From the NCBI GenBank assembly GCA_017893485.1, contig JACEHZ010000205.1, positions 1 through 64,000 on the forward strand: 64,000 nucleotides of DNA. The letters run 5' to 3'. The notes below the pieces were generated by a model. The model was given only the letters and a program-made list of their open reading frames with translations. It did not search any database and was not told the DNA's origin. Of this stretch, positions 56,932-64,000 are shown one piece after another; positions within the stretch are counted from its first letter, which is position 1, and every line of letters begins with the position of its first letter. The DNA is from Hemerocallis citrina. Taxonomy: Eukaryota; Streptophyta; Magnoliopsida; Asparagales; Asphodelaceae. The position numbers and the translations under genes are program-made.

Positions 56932-58614
56932 TTGTAAAGCGCCTACAAAGTGGTTATAATTAGAATAAACTATGGTATAGTATGGATTGAGTATATAAAC
57001 ATAAAACACTACCTTTGTGGAAGGAAAGGTCTGTCAAAGTAGGGCATAAGTTGGGCCTTAGGGACCATTTCCTTCCTCAAAATCTTGATCTCCTCTTCTT
57101 CAATAACCTGCACATTGGCAACCAATACCATTAGTCAAATTATAGGCAAATGATATATACAGTAACCTTGTGAAATGTGGATATATAGTGCAACACACCT
57201 TCTGAATCTTCTCCTCGAAACGTCGTAGAATTTCAAGAGAAGTGATCTTGCTTGATACCAGATCATTATAACCAGCTCTCCGTGCCGCTCTCTCCTGTGT
57301 GTGAAGCTTAAAATTTGCTGGCTTCTTCTGTTCCTTCACTAGCGGCTTTGGTAAACTCTGCAATTACAAAATTGTGTACATTTGTATATAGTAATTTTGT
57401 ACGTACACTCAATGCACTTGTTATATAGGAATATAGGAGAATATTGTAGTAAATGGATGAACGAAACGTTCAACTAACATGTGTTGGTTGGCTTCACACT
57501 TAGGAGGTCAGATTCAAAGAGGTTTCGGTTAAAATTGTGTATATATATAAGAGAGAGAGATCACCTGAGGTTTCTCAGTGGTGAGAGGCAAAGACTGGGC
57601 AATGGAAGTGCGCTGTTTGGCCACTTTGGCAACAGATTCTTTCACCTGTCTTGCAAGTGCATGCTCTTTTACCTGTCGGCGTTGCTGTCAAATGAAACTA
57701 GATTTATGAGAATGTGCACTGCATGCAGACCTCTTGCATTCTCTATAGGTGTAAAATTGTTATTATGAACATAGAGATGAGTACTCCACCTCTCAAGTTA
57801 TAATAGCAACTATTCTCAGTTAGCACCTTTTACTCTCAAAACATACAGAAAATGTAAATATGCACAGATACTTTTTTCGCAAATTAAATATATATAACAT
57901 GTTGATATTGAATAATTCACATACAGAGTCACACACGTAGATGATAGTGAAAAATTTGTCAAATAGGTCGGTAAATGCATATATGCATGTCAGCATCAAA
58001 GCTATATTTTTTAATAGGATACTAAATTAGTTGCTAGCTATCAGTAGAGTGATACTCAACTAAGTGGATGCTTAACAAGTTTCAGAAACCATCTTGTAAA
58101 GGATCATTTTTTTACCAGAATGCTTGAGCTGGGTTACATATATAGATCATTTTTTCATCCCAAACCACCCTTCTCCTGTCTTTACATTATCTCGTCAAAG
58201 TTGTAGGAGATCAAAGACGGATTCTAATATCAAAGCTAGAGCCCGTGTCACTTACCAAGCAACAAGCTTATAATGCAAACTGGATTTTACCCAGGTGACT
58301 TGCAAGATAACTTAGATCACTGTTAGTGTAAACAATTGATTTATAAACAACATTAACCTATATAAGGTACTAGAATAAGTTCATATATCAGGTAATATCT
58401 GATCAGAACAAATTGATACCTCTGTTTGGATTCTAACCGGCAAAGGCTGCACGATCTTGGCTCCTCGTCTACTCGGTGAGCTAGGCTTGGAGAGCTTAAG
58501 CAATGGAAGGAAGAAATTATTAGTTTTTTGCCATTAAAAAGAAACTATAATGATGAGCTAAAAGGAGAAAGAAGAAGAAACCTTTGGAGAGGAGTAGCTG
58601 ATGGGGTCCTCCAT
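54395..58614 (-). CDS. TPX2-domain microtubule-associated protein (six exons, 202 aa)
   Basis: Exons on the minus strand are 58582-58614, 58420-58494, 57565-57684, 57199-57357, 57013-57107 and 54395-54521. All introns are GT-AG, and the joined 609 bases form one frame from ATG (58614) to TAA (54395). The start is MEDPISYSSPK. Residues about 75-185 match the C-terminal TPX2 domain of plant TPX2 and TPX2-like proteins: FKLHTQERAARRAGYNDLV, EEKIQKVIEEEEIKILRKE, MVPKAQLMPYFDRPFLPQRS and TRPLTVPREPSFH. TPX2 proteins bind microtubules and help spindle assembly, and some activate Aurora kinase; an Aurora-binding N-terminus and importin sites of full TPX2 are missing, so this is a short TPX2-like member. 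The last intron (2.5 kb) holds nested transposons. A TATATAT box lies about 160 bases upstream. The frame is intact. Confidence 0.88.
55144..56476 (-). mobile_element. hAT transposon nested in the Harbinger-like MITE
   Basis: TIRs CAGTGGCGTAGCTAGG and, reversed from the right, CAGGGGCGTAGCTGCC, with a perfect 8-bp duplication GCTGCAGT (55136-55143 and 56477-56484). It is 1.33 kb, so too short for a full transposase. The remaining coding part is listed separately. Confidence 0.9.
55271..55501 (-). pseudogene. hAT transposase C-terminal dimerisation domain remnant
   Basis: The minus-strand frame contains the hAT dimerisation motif: LLSVATATVERVFSAMKIIK, then LRNRLGDEMMNDCLVAYIE and a FQNMKSRR end, as in plant TTF-type zinc-finger hAT proteins. 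It reads from a non-ATG codon and lacks the catalytic and DNA-binding parts, so it is a remnant left by internal deletion. Confidence 0.85.
56899..56939. repeat. Run of 41 G in the TPX2-type intron
   Basis: An uninterrupted poly-G tract on the plus strand, poly-C in the transcript of the minus-strand gene. It follows a TTTA repeat (56870-56897) and lies 74 bases downstream of the donor at 57012-57011. Confidence 0.85.
57685..58419. other. Intron 2 of the TPX2-type gene
   Basis: 735 bases, AT-rich, with ordinary GT-AG ends and no repeats of note. Confidence 0.7.
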
Positions 58615-58770
58615 GTGAGTCTGTTGGGAAGTGCTTTGCACAAATGGAAGAATTTATTGACCCACTAACATGTAGAAAGAAGGAAGGGATGAAGGATCAA
58701 GCATGTTGTTTTCAGTTCTGTTGCCACTTCACTAAATTTGTGGGTTCCTCATTTTACTTTTACATATTCA

Positions 58771-58779
58771 ATATATATT
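58771..58779 (-). promoter_or_regulatory. TATA-box candidate of the TPX2-type gene
   Basis: AAATATATAT on the minus strand, about 160 bases upstream of the ATG at 58614. The spacing allows a leader of about 125 bases. AT-rich context makes chance occurrence possible. Confidence 0.35.
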
Positions 58780-58849
58780 TGATCACAGCTCACCAAACTT
58801 TCTGATAAAACATAACATCAGCGACAAAAACATTACTAACAACCTGCTT

Positions 58850-60060
58850 TAAAGCTCCGTCTGAAACTTCTCGTTTCATATTGGAATTGGTTCATGCGTT
58901 CATATTGTTCTGCATCAAATCAAGCAACAAACTGATGCAGACAAGAGAAAATCATACGAAATGCTGAAAACTGTGTTACCAAACATAATGTGACACTTAG
59001 ATTGTTGAACAGAGTTGTCAACGATCACATGTACTTGGATGCAACTAATTTTGTCAAATTGTATTGGAAAAAGTTAACCTGGATATAGGGCAGGTTATAT
59101 ACATAAACATATACATAAGAACATTATCATTACAAGCAGGTCTTGAACAACGTTCTGTGAGAACTTCGTGGTGGCACATCCAATAGATGATCTGATAAAT
59201 AAGTCTAAGATTGAGAAATCAAGTGGTACTCTGCTCGTTCGACTATGTATCCATGAATTTTAAACAATACCTAAGTCACTGCATGATGCATAGTGAAAAA
59301 GCTCAATAGCACTTTATTTCTCTTTGCTAGATTTTTTTTTGTTGATATAACAGGATAGAGACGGACGACTCCAGCCCACAAATATATTAAACACGAAAAT
59401 GTACAAAGTCCATAATACAAGAGCCAAACAGAAAAGGATAAAATACAAACAGTTTACAGGGCGGAAACTGAATGCCTAAAAATACAAACTCGAAGAAAAC
59501 ATAAAATAAACAGAACTCCGAGATACTGAGATAGTACCTTTAGGACAGCCCTACGGGAAATGGCCACCGACCATCAAAACGGAGCCGCAGCCAAGCAGCA
59601 ACAGCGAGGGACCAAAAATAGGAGCTCAAATAAAAGAAAAAAACATCACTGAAGGGCCCCCAAAAAAAAAAAAAAAACAGCCCATCGAGCACACCACCCA
59701 AAACAGAAACACAAAACAAACCACAAAACACAAGCAGGCATAGACGCAGTGAAGCCTGACACCCCACCTAAAAAGTGGAGGGGACGCAGGAACAGTACAT
59801 TTCTCTTTGATAGATTAAACACTACATGTACATTAAGATAAACGATGTGGATCATCCAATTGATCCCATCATAAAGCTCGTACAAATCTTAGTTTTAAGT
59901 ACACTAGATGAGGTTGTAGGGATTAGAAGATTAATATACTATAATAGCATGTAAAGTATATAGAACAGTCAATCTACATCATAATACAACCCATCATTAC
60001 AAAGACATGGTCACAAAAAATGACATAAAAGTCTACATATCAACAAAAATGCTATAATGA
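58850..60060. repeat. Diverged tandem duplication, copy 1
   Basis: The segment aligns with 60255-61135 over most of its length outside a LINE insertion. Shared words include GCAACAAACTGATGCAGACA, AACATAATGTGACACTTAGA and ACATGTACATTAAGATAA (or TGCATGTACATTAAGATAA). No gene is visible. Confidence 0.75.
59334..59798 (-). mobile_element. 5'-truncated LINE copy
   Basis: A duplication of 18 bases with one mismatch (ATTTCTCTTTGCTAGATT at 59316-59333 and ATTTCTCTTTGATAGATT at 59799-59816) flanks it. It begins with a T run. The family is that of the insert at 8671. Short minus-strand frames are hydrophobic and carry no catalytic motif. Confidence 0.8.
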
Positions 60061-60169
60061 TGATGTGGAATCCATTAATGAAGCTTCCTAAGGCATATAT
60101 AGAGCAAGGTTCTGCGTATGTACATGAAAGCTGGATAAATTCTAATCAAAGACCACTTTGATACTCTAA

Positions 60170-60310
60170 CAGTAAAATATCATAACCTTTAAAGACTGAA
60201 ACTTCTCATCTCATATCGGAATTAGTTCATGTGTTCATACAGTAAAATATCATAACCTTTAAAGCTCAGACTGAAACTTCTCATCTCATATCGGAATTAG
60301 TTCATGTGTT
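60170..60310. repeat. Direct repeat of about 70 bp
   Basis: CAGTAAAATATCATAACCTT followed by GAAACTTCTCATCTCATATC occurs twice in tandem (starts near 60171 and 60239). It marks the junction between the two copies of the larger duplication. Confidence 0.8.
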
Positions 60311-61135
60311 CATATTGTCCTGCATTACATCAAGCAACAAACTGATGCAGACAAGAGATATCTTACGATATATTGAAAACAGTGCTAACAAACATAATGT
60401 GACACTTAGAATGTTGAAAAGAGTTGTCAGCAATTACATATACATGGAAACTACTGATTTTTCCATATTATATTGCCAAATTAAGATTTTACTAGAATAG
60501 AAGGATTGAAATTCGACTCCTAAAACAGGGTACGTATATACACAAGACTATCATCCCTTACAACTGGTTCTTGAACCAAGTATAATGAGAACTTCGTGGT
60601 GTAACATCTAAAAAATGATATGCGACCTTCCATCTTGATGTACATGCATAGTAAGTCTAAGGAACAGAGATCAAGAAGTGTTTTTTTTTGTGTGTTGGAG
60701 ATGTCTAGGCCTCAAACGCGGGTCCTAACTTAGCCACAATTTTGGCCTCCACCCTTATACCATCCAAGACACTCGTTTAATTATGTATCCATGAATTTTG
60801 AACAAAACCATACAATAATGTCACAAACGATGCGTAGGGAAAGGTTTATTACCACTTCTTTCTCTTTAATAGAATATAAATACTGCATGTACATTAAGAT
60901 AATGGTGTAGATCATCCATTTAATCCCATCATAAAGTTAACTCAAATATTAGTTGTTAGAACACTGAACAGGTTGTAGGATTATAATTTGAATATAATAT
61001 AATAGCATGTAAAGTATGTCAAACAGTCAATCCACAGCATTATACAACTACATATCATAAATTAGGACGACTGATGAAAAAAATGGTGTCATGATGATGT
61101 AGAAAACAATAATGAAACTTCTTAAAGCATATACA
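60255..61135. repeat. Diverged tandem duplication, copy 2
   Basis: Counterpart of 58850-60060. It lacks the LINE insertion and has its own small indels. No gene is visible. Confidence 0.75.
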
Positions 61136-61146
61136 GTATGTATATG

Positions 61147-61758
61147 TGTTGCTGCTGATTTTGGTGTGGGAGCAAACAGATAAATTTGTGAATTCTTTTA
61201 GGAAACGAATAAGGCAAACTTGTTGACTTTCACCGGCGTTTGACTGGTTTTTTGCCGTTACCGTTGACCTGTAAAAAAATTCGATACACCGGGATGGATC
61301 CCGGCGACAAACCCTCCGATGCTCTAGTCAGTAATCAGGAAGATCATGAAAGAGTGTTTATGTGGAAAAAGATTGATTACCTTTTTTACGGTGGGGGAAG
61401 AGGGGTATTTATAGTCGCCTTTAGAGACAGTTTAGAGATAATGATTTATCCCTATGTCCTGGTGTTTTTGGATAAGATGTAGATTTTAAACTCGTTTCAT
61501 GATAAGAGAGACGGTTTAATCCGCCCCATAGAGATAATTACGAATTTGAATTACTCCTTAAATATCTGAATTGGTTTGTAATGGGTTGCTACCCATACCC
61601 TATAGGTTAGATCCTTTTTTGGGTTATTGGGCTTCGAAAAAGACCTAGTTCCCAATTCGGACTCGTTTGTAGGTGAAATTACCATTTTACCCTTGAGAGC
61701 TTTAAGATTCGCGTCCGATTTGAACGGTCCCGGTTTAATCCTATTTTTAGTCATATCA
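61147..61758 (-). repeat. 3' LTR of the second Tat-lineage element
   Basis: It starts TGTTGCTGCTGATTTTGG and ends TCATATCA, matching 14561-15220 in order but with many substitutions and indels. A TATA-like CTATAAATA (minus strand) is kept near 61413-61421. Confidence 0.85.
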
Positions 61759-62259
61759 CGAGCTCCCCACTTCCGAAGACTGAGTTCAATAGCCTTTGAG
61801 GAGTAGTTTTACTGTTCTAATGGCATACAAGATTTTATCGGAGTTCTTAAGGGAGTTTGGATCTTGCTCGAGGTGTAACGGCATCAATCTGAGTTTATAA
61901 GATGCCCAAAATGATTTTTTAAAATTTTTTGTATTTTTCCAATTTAAAAATTATTTTTCGAATTATTTACTCAATTTCGCGAAGCAACAATATATTTTCA
62001 GGAAGCATTAATTAATCGTTCTAATTAATAATTAGTTATCCAGGAGTTCAAAAATATTTTTCCCAAATTTATAATTATATTTTAGAATTTTAAATTAATT
62101 TTCCTGAATTTTAAATCATTTTTCACAATTTTGAAATAATTAATTTGAATAAATAATAAAAAATAAAAGAATTAATTAGAAAATACCGACGTTGCGCAAT
62201 CTGGAGCGTCGATCATATTGCTGGTGCGATTTTCCAAACGATCAAACGGCTGATCTAGC
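61759..62259. other. Polypurine tract and AT-rich spacer of element 2
   Basis: The first bases form the purine tract (on the minus strand). The remainder is AT-rich, non-coding, and resembles 15237-15640 of element 1 (for example CGAAGACTGAGTTCAAT against CTAAAGACTGAGTTCGAT). Confidence 0.6.
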
Positions 62260-63606
62260 ACAGGCTGACGTGGCTCAATCTGAGCACTATGATAGTGGGC
62301 GCGCATCGTGAGGCAAGTGCTTTTCCCTCACGCGGGGGTCGGTGGCAATAACGCTCGGCATGTGTTGCCGAAGTCCAGATTGACTTCGAGAGGCTGACAC
62401 GTGTCATGGTGGCGGTCGAAGTCGAGGAGGTTCGATGAAAGCTGCCGAAGTTCATCGAGACTTCCAGGAAGCGACATGTGGCGTCGTTGACCGTTGACCA
62501 GTCAATGTCATTCTCGCATTTTGACGTCGGTGGCAAGAATGCTCGGCACTTGTTGCCGAAGTCCAGGAGGGTGACATGTGGCATCGTTGACTGTTTCGTT
62601 AACCAGTCAACGCACTTTCTCGCATTTGGACGTCGGTGGCAAGAATGCTCGACACTTGTTGCCGAAGTCCAGGAGGGCGACACGTGATGTCGTTGACCGT
62701 TGACCAGTCAACACACTTTCTCACATTTGGACGTCGGTGGCAAGAATGCTCGGTACTTGTTACCGAAGTCCATGAGGGCGACACGTGGCGTCATTGACCG
62801 TTGTCCAGTCAACGCACTTTCTTGCATTTGGATGTTGGTGGCAAGAATGCTTAGCACTTATTGTTGAAGTCCAGGAGGACAACACGTGGCGTCGTTGACC
62901 GTTGTCCAGTCAATGCACTTTCTCGCATTTAGACGTCGGTGGCAAGAATGCTCGGCACTTGTTGCCGAAGTCAAGAAGGACTTCGAGAGGGCGACAAGTG
63001 GCGTTGTTGACCGTTGACCAGTCAACGCCATTTCTCACATTTGGACGTCGCTGGCAAGAATGCTCGGCGCTTGTTGCCGAAGTCCAGGAGGACCTTGAGA
63101 GGCTGACATGTGTCATGGTGGCGGTCAAAGTTGAGGAGGCTCGACGAGAGCTGCCGAAGTTCATCGAGACATCAAGGAAGCAACGTGTGGCGTCGTTGAC
63201 CGTTGACCATTGACCAGTTAATGTTGTTTGTCGCATTTGGACGTCGGTGGCAAGAATGCTCGGTGCTTGTTGCCGAAGTCCAGGAGGACCTCAAGAGGCT
63301 GACACGTGTCATGGTGGCGGTCGAAGTCGAGGAGGCTCGACGAGAGTTGCCGAAGTTCATCGAGACATCGAGGAAGCGACGTGTTGCATCGTTGACCGTT
63401 GACTATTGACCAGTCAACGATGTTTGTCGCATTTTGACGTCGGTGGCAAGAATGCTCGGCACATGTTGCCGAAGTCGAGAAGGACTTCGAGAGGGCGACA
63501 CGTGGCGTCATTGACCATTGACCAGTCAATGCTATTTCTCGCATTTTGACATCGATAGCAAGAATGCTCGGCACTTGTTGTCGAATTCCAGGAGGACCTC
63601 GAGAGG
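62260..63606. repeat. Tandem-repeat array with W-box-like TTGACC motifs
   Basis: A unit of about 100 bp with CGTCGGTGGCAAGAATGCTC, then TTGCCGAAGTCCAGGAGG and CGTTGACCGTTGACCAGTCA, is repeated about ten times. Some units carry an extra block of about 90 bp (GACACGTGTCATGGTGGCGG and on). Each unit holds two or three TTGAC cores in both directions. Open frames here are repeat shadows. Confidence 0.9.
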
Positions 63607-63960
63607 TCATGAGAGTTTTAAAACTCTCGATGTGGTCAGCGTGGTCTAACTCCCCGTTATATGACTCAAAGTGAAAGGGTTTGAAGTTTTTCGGGACCGG
63701 GGCTTCCATGATAGTTCGGGAGAAGGGAGGCCTGCTTGGGCGGAAATTCCTCGCCCGTTGTTCCTCTTCTCTGTCAAGTCTGCCAATGCGCCTCTCCATC
63801 TCGTGGAGACGGAATTAAACCGATTCCTCTCTCCGGTCATATCTTGTTGATCATCGGGACTCATCCTCCCATGGAAGAGGACTGGGAGTGCGATGGTGAT
63901 GGCTTGGGGCAGGTTAAGGACTAGACATCCGTTGGCCGTGGCTAGAGGCAACATTGAGGG
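63607..63960 (-). pseudogene. gag fragment of the second Tat-lineage element
   Basis: On the minus strand the frame starting at ATG 63799 gives MERRIGRLDREEEQRARNFR, then APVPKNFKPFHFESYNGE and DHIESFKTLM. This is the same order as gag of element 1 (INREEELRGRTLRPSRPPF, APVPFGFKPPQFENYTGE). The upstream part to 63960 shows related sequence in shifted frames with stops. The gag frame ends by running into the tandem array (TSRGPP), so the main gag domain is cut short and pol is absent. Confidence 0.85.
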
Positions 63961-64000
63961 CCTGCAGAATGGCTTCTTGAAAATGCTAGAACTCTGCCCT

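Larger units (their letters stand above)
61147..64000 (-). mobile_element. Second Tat-lineage element, pol-deleted, runs off the window
   Basis: A diverged relative of the 14561-28758 element in the same orientation. The 3' LTR, polypurine tract (AAGTGGGGAGCTCG on the minus strand), AT-rich spacer, tandem array and the end of gag are inside the window; the 5' LTR must lie beyond 64000. gag joins the array directly at about 63607, so protease, RT, RNase H and integrase are missing. The copy is a deletion derivative that would depend on other elements for movement. Confidence 0.85.

Noticed and set aside
62260..63606. Several open frames of 60-140 codons on both strands
   Set aside because: They repeat with the 100-bp tandem unit and change with unit phase, so they are shadows of the array.

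Overview
The window is nuclear DNA of a flowering plant, probably a eudicot. The evidence is the spliced plant genes with GT-AG introns, Tat-lineage Ty3/gypsy and Ty1/copia elements, L1-type LINEs, Helitrons, and CACTA, hAT, Harbinger-like and Mutator-like DNA transposons in AT-rich sequence. The species cannot be named from the sequence. Ordinary genes fill only a small part. The one I can assemble with confidence is a six-exon TPX2-domain gene on the minus strand (54395-58614). Two short hypothetical genes are weaker (5124-5534 minus, 53473-53748 plus). Nearly everything else is transposable elements, many nested, and most could be bounded by terminal repeats plus target-site duplications (TSDs) read directly from the sequence.

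Layout. 1-3650: AT-rich spacer with one possible terminal-inverted-repeat (TIR) element. 3659-9949: a cluster of four Mutator-like elements (A, B, C, D) with long TIRs, 9-bp TSDs and interiors packed with about 22-bp imperfect palindromes. C sits inside D, and both carry 5'-truncated LINEs. 11085-11870: a Harbinger-like element with its own palindromes. 12871-13880: a 5'-truncated L1 with a perfect 17-bp TSD. 14561-28758: a nearly complete Tat-lineage Ty3/gypsy element in minus orientation. It has 660/659-bp LTRs that are almost identical, a 5-bp TSD, a PBS, a broken gag-pol, three tandem-repeat arrays, and a spliced gene on the opposite strand (680 codons) of the 'putative gypsy type transposon' family.

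29374-34326: a Helitron split by a 4.35-kb solo LTR, which itself holds a second Helitron of the same family. 35558-37851: a hAT element holding two palindromic MITEs set in TA tracts and three Helitron-like units. 37968-48412: a CACTA element with a decayed transposase-type gene, interrupted in an exon by a copia element that keeps only gag and part of the protease. 48603-51862: two internally deleted LINE derivatives. 51891-52557: a copia-type solo LTR. 53345-58614: the genic stretch; the last TPX2 intron carries a Harbinger-like MITE with a hAT inside it and a 41-base poly-G run. 58850-61135: a diverged tandem duplication. 61147-64000: the 3' part of a second Tat-lineage element whose pol is deleted, so that gag runs straight into a tandem array rich in TTGAC motifs.

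Most interesting are the palindrome-array Mutator-like family, in which four palindrome types share one architecture, and the intron-containing antisense gene inside a young but coding-dead retrotransposon.
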